A stretch of 64,000 nt of DNA from Serpens gallinarum. GTDB taxonomy: Bacteria; Pseudomonadota; Gammaproteobacteria; Pseudomonadales; Pseudomonadaceae. The position numbers and the translations under genes were made by a program. The notes below the pieces were generated by a model. That model did no database searches, had not been told where the DNA came from, and worked only from the letters and a program-made list of their open reading frames with translations. Shown here one piece after another: positions 8,618 through 16,853 of the stretch. Within the stretch, counting starts at the first letter, position 1. Each line of letters opens with the position of its first letter. The DNA lies in assembly GCF_014836765.1 (NCBI RefSeq), contig NZ_JACSQG010000007.1:111965-175964 (forward strand). Reading direction: 5' to 3'.

Positions 8618-9085
8618 ATGAGTCCCGCCTGCCCCTGCGCCAGTGGCCTGCCACTGGCAGATTGCTGTAGCCCTTATCACACTGATATTCCGGCGCCCAG
8701 TGCCGAACTGTTGATGCGCTCGCGCTACAGCGCTTATGTGCTGGGTTTGATTGACTACCTGGTGGACACCACGCTACCAGCCCAGCAAGCCGGACTGGAT
8801 CGCGCCGGCATGGCGGCCTGGAGCGCGCAAAGCGTCTGGCTAGGGTTGGAAGTGGAAAACGCTGAAGTACTTGGCGGGCAGCCCGAACATGCCTTTGTCA
8901 GCTTTACCGCGCGCTGGCACGACGGCGAGGGCGAACACCATTCCCATGAACGCTCCGCCTTCGTTCAACACCAGGGCCGCTGGTATTTTATCGACCCCAC
9001 GGTGCCACTTAAGGCGGGACGCAACGACCCCTGTCCCTGTGGCAGTGGGGAGAAATTCAAGAAGTGTTGCGGCCCGTTTGTTTAA
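8618..9085 (+). CDS. YchJ-family (UPF0225) SEC-C protein
   Basis: Protein of 155 residues with an N-terminal zinc-type cluster [13 protein letters not shown], a central NTF2-like fold, and a C-terminal SEC-C motif [15 protein letters not shown] that binds zinc in SecA and related proteins. The order and length match the UPF0225/YchJ family, whose function is not established. The ATG at 8618 places the first cluster at the very start, as in other members. The SEC-C tail is nearly identical at DNA level to that of a small gene 1.4 kb downstream (10407-10459). Confidence 0.88.
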   Translation: MSPACPCASGLPLADCCSPYHTDIPAPSAELLMRSRYSAYVLGLIDYLVDTTLPAQQAGLDRAGMAAWSAQSVWLGLEVENAEVLGGQPEHAFVSFTARWHDGEGEHHSHERSAFVQHQGRWYFIDPTVPLKAGRNDPCPCGSGEKFKKCCGPFV

Positions 9086-9107
9086 GCGGTGACCCGCACT
9101 CGCAGCA

Positions 9108-9647
9108 CTAATCCAGTACGCGCAAATGGCTACTGTCCGGCACGCTGGCCACTACCGGCTCGATCCGCTGTCCCAGATCGCTGCCCACGGGCAGCAATGC
9201 CAAGGCACTCACATGAATGGCCGGTGCCGTTGGCGACGGTGTGACGTCTTGCAAATCGGCTCCCACCGGCGCCAGCCCGAAATCCGGCGCTTGCACAGCA
9301 CTGAAAGCCGCCATGTACTCGTCGCGTGGAACGACTTCGAGACGTCCCGGAGCTGGGACTGAGACCGACCTTGGCTGCGCCGTATACGCAGACTGCTCAA
9401 TCTCCTGGGGTAGTTCAGCGTCTTGAGGACAGACCTCAGCCACCGCACCCGCCCGCGCCAGTGCCGCGCGGTATTTTTCCGCCGCCACCTCATCAAGGTT
9501 GTTCTTGATCACCACACGACGTCCGGAGAACAACGCCTCGATACGGGATTCATCAGCCTGGAACAGCTGTGCCAGATTCGCCCTGACTCGAGCGGGGTCG
9601 ACTCCCGGTTGCAACCGACCAGCAAAAGCGACTTCATAGCGTTTCAT
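9108..9647 (-). CDS. Conserved hypothetical protein with small N-terminal basic domain
   Basis: Protein of 179 residues, not named. The first 70 residues (MKRYEVAFAGRLQPGVDPAR onward) resemble a small alpha-beta module seen at the start of various gammaproteobacterial membrane or hypothetical proteins, in which VRANLAQLF and EALFSGRRVVIKNNL recur. The rest, from about residue 75, is low-complexity and rich in Pro, Ala and Val, with no membrane helix or cysteine pair. Probably cytoplasmic. It converges with the YchJ-like gene. I infer no function. Confidence 0.65.
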   Translation of the reverse strand: MKRYEVAFAGRLQPGVDPARVRANLAQLFQADESRIEALFSGRRVVIKNNLDEVAAEKYRAALARAGAVAEVCPQDAELPQEIEQSAYTAQPRSVSVPAPGRLEVVPRDEYMAAFSAVQAPDFGLAPVGADLQDVTPSPTAPAIHVSALALLPVGSDLGQRIEPVVASVPDSSHLRVLD

Positions 9648-9769
9648 CAGCCCACCTGGCCTATTCGTCTCGTTCGCAGTGCAGTATGGCGCAGCCTTTT
9701 CGCCCGCTACAATCGATTGCAGCCCAGCTTTTGCTTGTTACACTGCGGTCCTTCCTTCGGAGCCAAGAC

Positions 9770-10267
9770 ATGTCCTTGCAGGCACGAACAATAAGAATAG
9801 TCAGCGTCAGCCTGTACGCCGCCCTGCTGTCCCTGCTCGGCGGCTGTTCAACCTGGATGGGCAGCAACTATCAGGATCCTGATGTGCAGTTGCTCAATGT
9901 CGAGGTCATCGAGGCCAAGTTGCTGGAACAGCAATTTCGCCTGAACTTTCGCTTTACCAACCCCAACGACCGCAGCCTGCCGATTCGTGGCATCAATTAC
10001 AGCTTGCAACTCAATGAACTCAAACTGGCGGATGCCGAGTATGAGCGCTTCTTCATCGTGCCGGCGCACGGCAGCAAGATCGTTCAGGTAGCCTTGCATA
10101 CCAACCTCTGGCGACACATGCGCGACCTGATCAAACTGCTGGAAAAACCTGACCAGCCGATTCGCTATCAGCTTCAGGGCGTGATCAAAACAGGCTTGAT
10201 GCAAGGCAGACGCGTGCACCTTTTGCGCAACGGCGAGATAATCCCCGGCGATATCATTCCGGAGTAG
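9770..10267 (+). CDS. WHy/LEA-type lipoprotein
   Basis: Protein of 165 residues with a signal peptide and lipobox LGGC (Cys26), followed by an LEA type 2 / WHy domain: [20 protein letters not shown], then [20 protein letters not shown], the usual NP-N signature. Bacterial members are outer-membrane lipoproteins linked to stress tolerance. The ATG at 9770 has a GGAG ribosome site 8 nt upstream and gives a proper signal peptide. The following SEC-C gene starts 4 bp after its stop, so they share an operon. Confidence 0.82.
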   Translation: MSLQARTIRIVSVSLYAALLSLLGGCSTWMGSNYQDPDVQLLNVEVIEAKLLEQQFRLNFRFTNPNDRSLPIRGINYSLQLNELKLADAEYERFFIVPAHGSKIVQVALHTNLWRHMRDLIKLLEKPDQPIRYQLQGVIKTGLMQGRRVHLLRNGEIIPGDIIPE

Positions 10268-10271
10268 TTCC

Positions 10272-10466
10272 ATGTCCCAAGAACCCCACGTCCACGGCCC
10301 CGATTGCAACCACGATCACGATCATGGTCATGAACACCATGTCCACGGCCCACACTGCAATCATGGCCCCAGCGAACCGCTGCGCAATCCGCTCAAGGAT
10401 GTCGGTCGCAACGACCCCTGCCCCTGTGGCAGCGAGAAGAAATTCAAGAAGTGTCACGGTGCCTGA
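10272..10466 (+). CDS. Small histidine-rich SEC-C protein
   Basis: Protein of 64 residues in two parts: a metal-binding-looking head rich in His ([20 protein letters not shown]) and a SEC-C motif [17 protein letters not shown], in which the last Cys of the usual C-X-C-Xn-C-C/H set is a His, an accepted variant. SEC-C binds zinc and in SecA contacts SecB and ribosomes. The head suggests metal storage or sensing. It sits between a WHy lipoprotein and a DUF2489 gene, with 4 bp and 3 bp gaps, so the three are one operon. Function unknown. Confidence 0.85.
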   Translation: MSQEPHVHGPDCNHDHDHGHEHHVHGPHCNHGPSEPLRNPLKDVGRNDPCPCGSEKKFKKCHGA

Positions 10467-10469
10467 TCA

Positions 10470-10934
10470 GTGAGCCCAGCGTTGGTTTGGAGCCTGCTTG
10501 CGCTTGCCTTGCTGATCATCGCAGGCCTCGCCGCGTATGCCCTCTGGCTATGGCGGCGCGTCTGGCATCAACAGCGCCGGCAGACGGCTGCCGAGCAGCG
10601 CCATCATGAGCAGCTGGGTGGGGACTTGCGCATTCTGGCCGGCAGCCTGCTTGATGAGCAGTTGCCGCTGATTGAAGGCGCCATCCGCATCAAGGTGCTG
10701 ATGGACAACTATGATCCCCAACTCAGCCAGGATCCGCGTTGTGCAGTGTTTCATCAACTGTACGCAGCCACGGCCCATGTGCCGACCCATGGGGATTGGA
10801 AGGCTCTGGATCGCCGTGAGCGGCAACGCTATCGCAGCCAGTTCAGCGAGCTGGAACTGCAGCACAAGGCGGCCGTCCGTGCCGCTTCTCGCTGGCTGCT
10901 CAATGATGCACTGATCAAGAACATCAGTCCGTAA
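10470..10934 (+). CDS. DUF2489-family membrane-anchored protein
   Basis: Protein of 154 residues starting at GTG, 3 bp after the SEC-C gene. One N-terminal membrane helix (about 5-27) is followed by a soluble helical domain with the LAGSLLDEQLPLIEGAIRIKVLMD stretch typical of DUF2489. It probably faces the cytoplasm. Function is not known for the family; translational coupling with the SEC-C gene suggests they work together. Confidence 0.75.
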   Translation: MSPALVWSLLALALLIIAGLAAYALWLWRRVWHQQRRQTAAEQRHHEQLGGDLRILAGSLLDEQLPLIEGAIRIKVLMDNYDPQLSQDPRCAVFHQLYAATAHVPTHGDWKALDRRERQRYRSQFSELELQHKAAVRAASRWLLNDALIKNISP

Positions 10935-11033
10935 TCGCTTCAACCAGGCTCAAGCCCCGCTTTTGGGTTGGGGTTTGCGTCTGGTGTATTGCTAAGCTGG
11001 CGATCCGACTTCGTTGCACAAGGAACGCCGTGC

Positions 11034-13574
11034 ATGCTGCCCCGCCCCTCTTGCCTGCTATCTCCCCTTGCGCTCTGCGCCGCCCTGCTGACAGCACTGA
11101 CCCTGAGTGGTTGTCAGAGCCTGCTGGATGCCCGCTACCGCAACAGCGTGCCGCCAACCCAGGGTACCCTGACCTTTCATGAACTGGCCGACAGCGCTTC
11201 AGTGCGGCGCAATGCATTGGGCATGCCGCTGATTGAAGCGCACACCTTGCCCGATGCGCTGTTCACGCTGGGCTACGTGCATGCCAGCGACCGCCTGAGC
11301 CAGATGGTCGGCATGCGCCTGATGGCATCGGGGCGCCTGGCAGAAATGGTCGGCCCCGGTGTACTGGACATCGACCGTTTCATGCGCACGGTGAACCTGC
11401 GCCAGAGCGCCGAGGTACTGTATCGCCATGCGTCGCCGGAACTGAAAGCGCTGTTCGCCACCTATGCCAAGGGCGTCAATGCGTATCTGTCTCAGCATCG
11501 CGACACGTTACCGATGGGCCTGGCCGAGTCCGGCCATCAGCCCGTCGAGTGGCAGGCCAAAGATTCGGTGCTGATCTTTTGCCTGTTGAATTTTGGCCTG
11601 GCGGTCAACCTGAGGGAAGAAATCGCCGCCCTGGTGCTGGCACAAAAAGTCGGCACTGAGAAGCTCGCCTGGCTGCTACCTGTTTACCCCGACGAACCGC
11701 TGCCCTTTGACGAGGCAGACAAGCTCAAAGGACTTGACCTGACCGGCCAGATTCCTGGCCTGGCGGCCCTAGAGCAGACCGCCCGCCAAGTTGCCGGCCT
11801 GAACATGCTCGGTGTGGCCGCCTCCAACAACTGGGCGGTCGCGCCTTCGCACAGTCGCAGCGGCAAGAGCCTGCTGGCCAATGACACCCATTTGCCCCTG
11901 GCCATGCCGTCCATGTGGAATTTCGTGCATCTGCGCACCCCGCACTTCCAGGCCGCCGGCGTCTCGGTCGCCGGTGTGCCTGCGGTGGTGGCAGGTTACA
12001 ACGGCGCACTGGGCTGGGGCATGACCATGGTCATGGGTGACAACCAGGACCTGTTTCTTGAACGCCTCAAGGATGACAACGGACGCCTGCAGTATTTGGC
12101 CGATGGCCAGTGGCAGCCAACCCGCGAGCGCTACGAGACGTTCTTCATCAAGGGCCAGAAGCCGGTGCGCGAGCTGATACACGAGACCCGCAACGGCCCG
12201 CTGCTCAATGGCGCGCTGCGCAAGTCCAAGCACACGCTGCAGCCCCAGGCGCTGACCAGCCGCTACGGCCTGGCCTACCGCAGCGTGCAATTGGAAGCCG
12301 ACCAGAGCCTGGATGCCTTTTTTAACCTGTCCATGGCAAAAACGGTGGACCAGGCTTTTGACGCCACCCGCGACGTTCGCGCCATGCCGCTGAATATCGT
12401 CTTTGCCGACGCGCAGAACATCGCCTGGCAAGTCACCGGGCGCTACCCCAGCCGCCGTGCCGGCCGCGGTCTGCTGCCCTCGCCCGGCTGGGATAACGCC
12501 TATGCCTGGGACGGCTTTGCCGACCCGGTCCTGCACCCCTACGATCAAAACCCTCAGCAAGGCTGGCTCGGCACCGCCAATCACCGCAGCGTGCCCAGCG
12601 GTTACGGCGTGCAATTGTCCAATTCCTGGTACTACCCGGAGCGGGCGGAACGCATCGGCCAGTGGCTCGATGGCGCCCGCCGTCATGACACTCAAGGCAC
12701 GATTGCCATGCAGTACGACCAGTCCAGCCCCTTCGTCGCCAAACTGCAGGCCATGCTCACCGAGCCCGGAATGGCCCAGGCACTTGAACACGCCATCCAG
12801 GCCTTGCCTGCAGCACAGCGCAGCCAAGCCCGCGAAGCTTTGGCTCGCCTGCTTGCCTTTGACGGCCTATTGGCCAGCGACTCTGCCGATGCCGCGCTCT
12901 ATGGCGCGTTCCTGCATGAAAGCGCCCGACAGGCATTCCTGGACGAGCTTGGACCTGACGACAGCCCTGCCTGGCAGGCCTTGGTCAGCGTGGCTGATAG
13001 CTCCTATTCGGCCCAGGCCGACCACTTGCTGGGCCGCGACGACAGTCCGTTCTGGGACGACGTCAACACAGCCGAGCATGAAGACAAGGCGGTCATTCTC
13101 GCCCGCAGTCTGGCGGGCGCCGTGGCGCTGTTGGAAAAGCGCCTCGGCCGCGACCGCAACGGCTGGCAATGGGGCGCGTTGCACCGCTACACCTGGACCA
13201 CCGACGCCAGCAAACTGGCCCCTTACATGAGCGCGAGTCAACGGATCGGCACAAGAGCACTGGACAGTTATCTAAACCGGGGGCCTTACCCCGCCGGAGG
13301 CGATCACAGCACCCTGAACGTTTCGGCGTACCAGTGGGGTCAGAATTTTGATACCTGGCTGATACCTGCCATGCGCATCATTGTGGATTTTGGTCACGAC
13401 GAACCGTTGATCGGCCTGAACAGCAGCGGTCAATCCGACAATCCGGCCAGTCCCCATTACGCCGACGGCATCGATGCCTGGCGCCAGGGCGATTATCAGA
13501 GCTTTCCGTTCAAGGCCGAAAATCTTCAACAGGCCTACGGCACTGAACGCTTGATATTACTCCCTGCCCGCTAA
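11034..13574 (+). CDS. quiP: Acyl-homoserine lactone acylase QuiP
   Basis: Ntn-hydrolase of the penicillin acylase family, 846 residues, that removes the acyl chain from long-chain AHL quorum signals. Seen: a lipoprotein-like signal (TLSGC, Cys27); an alpha-chain block with HASDRLSQMVG; and the autoprocessing site AASNNW, with the Ser nucleophile of the beta chain at about 264. Beta-chain motifs AGVPAVVAGYNGALGWGMT, GPLL and PYPAGGDHSTLNVS follow. Length and sequence match P. aeruginosa QuiP (847 residues) as I remember it. The ATG at 11034 follows AAGGAA. An upstream in-frame start at 10968 would spoil the signal peptide. No luxI/luxR pair is in the window. Confidence 0.9.
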   Translation: MLPRPSCLLSPLALCAALLTALTLSGCQSLLDARYRNSVPPTQGTLTFHELADSASVRRNALGMPLIEAHTLPDALFTLGYVHASDRLSQMVGMRLMASGRLAEMVGPGVLDIDRFMRTVNLRQSAEVLYRHASPELKALFATYAKGVNAYLSQHRDTLPMGLAESGHQPVEWQAKDSVLIFCLLNFGLAVNLREEIAALVLAQKVGTEKLAWLLPVYPDEPLPFDEADKLKGLDLTGQIPGLAALEQTARQVAGLNMLGVAASNNWAVAPSHSRSGKSLLANDTHLPLAMPSMWNFVHLRTPHFQAAGVSVAGVPAVVAGYNGALGWGMTMVMGDNQDLFLERLKDDNGRLQYLADGQWQPTRERYETFFIKGQKPVRELIHETRNGPLLNGALRKSKHTLQPQALTSRYGLAYRSVQLEADQSLDAFFNLSMAKTVDQAFDATRDVRAMPLNIVFADAQNIAWQVTGRYPSRRAGRGLLPSPGWDNAYAWDGFADPVLHPYDQNPQQGWLGTANHRSVPSGYGVQLSNSWYYPERAERIGQWLDGARRHDTQGTIAMQYDQSSPFVAKLQAMLTEPGMAQALEHAIQALPAAQRSQAREALARLLAFDGLLASDSADAALYGAFLHESARQAFLDELGPDDSPAWQALVSVADSSYSAQADHLLGRDDSPFWDDVNTAEHEDKAVILARSLAGAVALLEKRLGRDRNGWQWGALHRYTWTTDASKLAPYMSASQRIGTRALDSYLNRGPYPAGGDHSTLNVSAYQWGQNFDTWLIPAMRIIVDFGHDEPLIGLNSSGQSDNPASPHYADGIDAWRQGDYQSFPFKAENLQQAYGTERLILLPAR

Positions 13575-13579
13575 AAATA

Positions 13580-13612
13580 ACGACCCGCACCCGAGTAAGG
13601 GATGCGGGTCGT
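13580..13612. terminator. Bidirectional terminator between quiP and a small gene
   Basis: A 10-bp stem ACGACCCGCA / TGCGGGTCGT with a 13-nt loop. On the minus strand it is followed by TTATTTTTA, so it ends the small gene at 13620-13847; it may also stop quiP. Confidence 0.8.
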
Positions 13613-13619
13613 CAGCTGG

Positions 13620-13847
13620 CTATGCCTGGGTGATACCGGTGATGGTGATGCCATACAGCTCCGAGAGCAGTACAGCCGGCCCGCGCAAATCTCCATCCAC
13701 CTCGCTGGGTTCCTGAGCCTCAAACTGCTGGCGGGCCCACTTCAAGGTATGCCGAACGGCCTGTTCCAGGTTGGGTTGTTTGGCCGATTCGATTTCCAGA
13801 GTGGCGGTGTTGTTGTCTTTGTTGTAGGTAATGATCCATCGGGCCAT
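13620..13847 (-). CDS. Small conserved-looking hypothetical protein
   Basis: Protein of 75 residues, starting MARWIITYNKDNNTATLEIE. It reads as a short beta-rich start followed by an amphipathic helix (QAVRHTLKWARQQFEA). No signal peptide, membrane helix or cysteine. An excellent ribosome site (AAGGAGG) fixes the ATG at 13847; the longer reading frame to 13907 lacks one. It lies 87 bp downstream of the proline-rich gene on the same strand and ends at a terminator. I do not recognise it. Confidence 0.65.
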   Translation of the reverse strand: MARWIITYNKDNNTATLEIESAKQPNLEQAVRHTLKWARQQFEAQEPSEVDGDLRGPAVLLSELYGITITGITQA

Positions 13848-13934
13848 GGTCTGCCTCCTTTTTATAAATACTCTGCAGTACTCAACTTCAGCGTAGGCTC
13901 TCACCATTAATTCGCCCGTTTGAATAGTTTTTGC

Positions 13935-14105
13935 TCAGGCGATGGGCTTGGGCGGCGGCTCATCCGGTATGGTCGGCTCACCGGGCTCGCCTGGATACGG
14001 TGGCGGCCCGGGAGGCGGCGGTTGCTCCGGGTCACCAAATACGTCCGCCCCGTTAATGAGAACCCTCCTCCCAACGACTGTCTGTTGCGTGTGTGAAGTC
14101 CGCAT
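13935..14105 (-). CDS. Proline-rich mini-protein, unknown
   Basis: Short gene of 56 codons. Its ATG at 14105 is preceded by AAAGGAGGG at good spacing. The N-terminal third is polar and basic (MRTSHTQQTVVGRRVLINGA). The C-terminal half is almost all Pro, Gly and Glu (PPPPGPPPYPGEPGEPTIP) and ends KPIA. It may be an extended, disordered linker or binding peptide. The strong ribosome site and the shared strand with the 75-residue gene argue that it is real. Not recognised. Confidence 0.6.
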   Translation of the reverse strand: MRTSHTQQTVVGRRVLINGADVFGDPEQPPPPGPPPYPGEPGEPTIPDEPPPKPIA

Positions 14106-14252
14106 GACACCGCCCTCCTTTGTGGGTGATCTCAGACATAGAGCCCGACATCAGCAGGGAATTCCCTTTTGCCGGTGAGTGACTGCAGCAACGTTGGGCG
14201 CTCGATCACCCACTGCTTTATCATCTGCCCCGCCCTGTCGCGGATGATTGGT

Positions 14253-14462
14253 ATGCCCAGACACTTGTTAGCCTGTGTTCTCTTCACAACCCTGTTCACT
14301 GCCGCCGCTCATGCCGCACCGGCTCCCTGGTTCAGCTGGGAAAGCCTGCTCAATGGCCAGCGGATCTGCGCACAAACCAGTCCCGGTCCGGGCTGGCGCA
14401 AGGCCGCCGGCCCGTTTCGCAATGCCGCTTGCCGCCCCACCCAACACGTGCCAGCGCAGTGA
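14253..14462 (+). CDS. Small exported protein, unknown
   Basis: Protein of 69 residues (start 14253; ATG at 14244 is possible) with a clear Sec signal peptide ending TAAAHA-AP, then a 46-residue mature part containing two cysteines (RICAQ and AACRP) that could form one disulphide. It ends 11 bp before trmO on the same strand. In E. coli the trmO neighbour is the exported stress sensor RcsF, but I see no sequence likeness. The ribosome site is weak. Confidence 0.5.
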   Translation: MPRHLLACVLFTTLFTAAAHAAPAPWFSWESLLNGQRICAQTSPGPGWRKAAGPFRNAACRPTQHVPAQ

Positions 14463-14473
14463 GTCACTCCGCC

Positions 14474-15169
14474 ATGCATTGCATCACACCGATCGGCCAC
14501 GTCCGCTCCTGCTTCAAGGAGAAATTCGCCATTCCGCGCCAGCCACAACTGGCGCCCGCTGCCCGTGGCGTCCTGGAACTGGTCGCGCCGTTCGATCAAC
14601 CCGAGGCTGTGGAGGGCCTCGAGCAGGTCAGTCACGTCTGGCTGCTGTTCCTCTTTCATCAAGCGCTGGAAGACACCCCGCGCCTCAAAGTGCGCCCGCC
14701 GCGTCTGGGTGGCAACCGCAGCCTCGGTGTGTTCGCCACGCGGGCGACCCATCGTCCCAATGGCATTGGCCAATCCGTGGTGCGCCTGGACAAGGTCGAA
14801 CCCGGACGCCTGTGGCTGTCGGGTATCGATTTGCTCGATGGCACACCGATTGTGGACATCAAACCCTACGTGCCCTATGCCGATTGCCTCCCGTCTGCAC
14901 ACAACAGCATCGCAGCCGATGCGCCGCAGCCAATTGCCGTGGACTGGACGCCCACCGCACTGCTCCAGGCAAGCGAACATGCCCAGCGCCTGACGGAGCC
15001 CTTGGTGGAACTGATCGAACAATGCCTGGCGCAAGACCCGCGCCCCGCCTACCAGAAACCCACGCCCGAGCGCCGTTACGGCGTTGGCTTCTGGGATGTG
15101 CAGGTGCGCTGGCACTATCCGCAGCCAGGCTTGATTCGCGTGTTAGAAGTGGTCAGCAACCCGGATTGA
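14474..15169 (+). CDS. trmO: tRNA (t6A37)-N6-methyltransferase TrmO
   Basis: SAM-dependent enzyme of 231 residues that methylates N6-threonylcarbamoyladenosine at position 37 of tRNA-Thr. Seen: the N-terminal beta-barrel start (HCITPIGHVRSCFKEKFAIP), the family signature GVFATRATHRPNGIGQSVVRL, and the C-terminal domain with YGVGFWDVQVRW. Length matches E. coli TrmO/YaeB (235). The ATG at 14474 gives the conserved N-terminus; upstream extension would overlap the small exported gene. Confidence 0.93.
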   Translation: MHCITPIGHVRSCFKEKFAIPRQPQLAPAARGVLELVAPFDQPEAVEGLEQVSHVWLLFLFHQALEDTPRLKVRPPRLGGNRSLGVFATRATHRPNGIGQSVVRLDKVEPGRLWLSGIDLLDGTPIVDIKPYVPYADCLPSAHNSIAADAPQPIAVDWTPTALLQASEHAQRLTEPLVELIEQCLAQDPRPAYQKPTPERRYGVGFWDVQVRWHYPQPGLIRVLEVVSNPD

Positions 15170-15248
15170 TCACACAGATCTCGGCCTTGAACTGGCATCC
15201 CACCGGCACTACGCTCAGCGAGCTGTCTTCCTCCTGAGGGCGCCCGCC

Positions 15249-15920
15249 ATGGGCCGAACACCTCTGCCCGGACCACTGAATTACCTGGCCCGCCATCCTT
15301 CGGCCCTGCTGCTGCTCATTCAGCTCCTCGGCGTATTGCTCTATCCGTGGATGGAAAACACCTCATTCGGTCGGGCGCTGTTCGGTGCCTTCGGCCTGGT
15401 TGTTCTCGGGGCCACATTGCGCCTGGTTCGCCGCAGCGCGGCACAAGCCTGGATCGGTTTTCTGCTGGCGGCGGTGGTGCTTAGCCTGTGGGCCCTGAAC
15501 CTGTTTGCCACCCGCTGGCAGCTGACGCTGGCCATCGCCATTCTGGAGGGTGCTTTCTACCTCTACGCGGCGGGCAGCCTGATCAGCTACATGATGGAAG
15601 ATCAGCGCGCCACCACCGATGAGCTGTTCGCCTCCGGTGCTACCTTTACTCTGCTCGCCTGGTCATTCGCCTTTTTCTACAACGCCTGCCAGATTCTGAT
15701 TCCCGGCAGTTTCGCCGCGCTGGTCGAACCTGAAGCGGCCCGCACCTGGATGGAGTTGCTGTACCTCAGTTTCGTCACCCTATCCGGCGTCGGTATCGGC
15801 GATATCCTGCCGCTCAATCCCATGGCGCGCGCGTTGGTCATGCTGGAGGCGTTTGCCGGGGTAATGTACATCGCCCTGGTGGTCTCCCGGCTGATTGGCC
15901 TCACCATACTCCGCCGTTAA
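15249..15920 (+). CDS. Two-pore-domain-type ion channel protein
   Basis: Membrane protein of 223 residues with about six hydrophobic segments. The last two flank a pore loop with the filter-like sequence LSGVGIGD at 178-185, followed by an inner helix (ARALVMLEAFAGVMYIALVV). This is the ion_trans_2 layout, but the filter has GVGIGD in place of the potassium signature GYGD, so selectivity is uncertain. There is no cytoplasmic RCK domain, so gating must be by other means. It stands between trmO and a terminator, probably transcribed alone. Confidence 0.78.
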   Translation: MGRTPLPGPLNYLARHPSALLLLIQLLGVLLYPWMENTSFGRALFGAFGLVVLGATLRLVRRSAAQAWIGFLLAAVVLSLWALNLFATRWQLTLAIAILEGAFYLYAAGSLISYMMEDQRATTDELFASGATFTLLAWSFAFFYNACQILIPGSFAALVEPEAARTWMELLYLSFVTLSGVGIGDILPLNPMARALVMLEAFAGVMYIALVVSRLIGLTILRR

Positions 15921-15931
15921 CGCCCATAAAA

Positions 15932-15951
15932 AAACCCGGCAAGCCGGGTTT
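15932..15951 (-). terminator. Terminator after fpr (bidirectional)
   Basis: AAACCCGGC-AA-GCCGGGTTT. On the minus strand it runs into seven T residues, an ideal intrinsic terminator for fpr. It may also stop the channel gene on the plus strand. Confidence 0.88.
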
Positions 15952-15969
15952 CGGAAGTATTCGTTACGG

Positions 15970-16746
15970 TCACTTCTCGACGAAGGCACGCTCGATCAAG
16001 TAATCGCCTGGGTCGCCCATACGGGCCGAAGCCGTCAGGCCAAAGCTGTCGAGGGTTGCGCTGGTGTCGGTCAGCATGCTCGGGCTGCCACATATCATGG
16101 CACGGTCGTCCTGCGGATTGATCGGCGGCAGGCCGATATCACTGAACAGCTTGCCGCTGCGCATCAGCTCGGTGAGACGGCCCTGATTACGGAACGGTTC
16201 GCGAGTCACCGTGGGGTAATAGATCAGCTTGTCGCGCACCGCGTCGCCAAAAAACTCATTTTGCGGCAACTGTTGGGTGATAAATTCCTCGTAGGCGACT
16301 TCGCTGACGTAACGCACGCCATGGACCAGGATCACCTTCTCGAAACGCTCATAAGTTTCCGGATCCTGGATCACGCTGATGAAAGGCGCCAGCCCCGTAC
16401 CGGTGCTCAGCAGATAAAGATGCTTGCCCGGCTTCAGATCACTCAGGACCAGGGTGCCGGTCGGCTTCTTGCTGACCATGATATTGTCGCCTTCCTTGAG
16501 ATGCTGCAGGCGCGAGGTGAGCGGGCCGTTCTCTACCTTGATGCTGAAGAATTCCAGGTGTTCTTCATAGTTGGGGCTGGCAATCGAGTAGGCACGCATC
16601 AGCGGACGCCCATTCGCTTCCAGGCCGATCATCACGAACTGGCCATTTTCAAAACGCAGCCCCGGATCACGGGTGGTCTTGAAGCTGAAAAGGGTATCGT
16701 TCCAGTGGTGAACACTGAGCACACGCTCGACGTTCAGATTGCTCAT
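15970..16746 (-). CDS. fpr: Ferredoxin--NADP+ reductase
   Basis: FAD enzyme of 258 residues that exchanges electrons between NADPH and ferredoxin or flavodoxin and takes part in the oxidative-stress response. Seen: FAD-binding RAYSIASP at about 51-58, the NADP-binding STGTGLAPF at about 114-122, and the C-terminal MGDPGDYLIERAFVEK ending typical of the bacterial subclass. Length is exactly that of Pseudomonas Fpr. It is divergent from a LysR gene, the known fpr-finR arrangement, so induction by FinR under superoxide stress is expected. Confidence 0.96.
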   Translation of the reverse strand: MSNLNVERVLSVHHWNDTLFSFKTTRDPGLRFENGQFVMIGLEANGRPLMRAYSIASPNYEEHLEFFSIKVENGPLTSRLQHLKEGDNIMVSKKPTGTLVLSDLKPGKHLYLLSTGTGLAPFISVIQDPETYERFEKVILVHGVRYVSEVAYEEFITQQLPQNEFFGDAVRDKLIYYPTVTREPFRNQGRLTELMRSGKLFSDIGLPPINPQDDRAMICGSPSMLTDTSATLDSFGLTASARMGDPGDYLIERAFVEK

Positions 16747-16853
16747 GGTGGTCCTCGTAGGATGCCTTAAGGCAAGAAATTACAGCGATTTTACCGGCTC
16801 TTTGGTTATCTGTTAAATTAATTATTAAAATATAACTTATCGGTTAATTGAAT
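16747..16853. promoter_or_regulatory. fpr-finR divergent control region
   Basis: A 107-bp AT-rich stretch (core 16805-16850) with GTTAT and ATAAC arms and several T-N11-A spacings typical of LysR operators. In P. putida FinR activates fpr from the equivalent region. The exact binding site is inference. Confidence 0.55.

Noticed and set aside
11769..12827. Long open frame opposite quiP (about 350 codons)
   Set aside because: It runs antisense to a gene with conserved residues, and its protein has low-complexity Gly/Val/Leu/His content typical of a reversed GC-rich frame.
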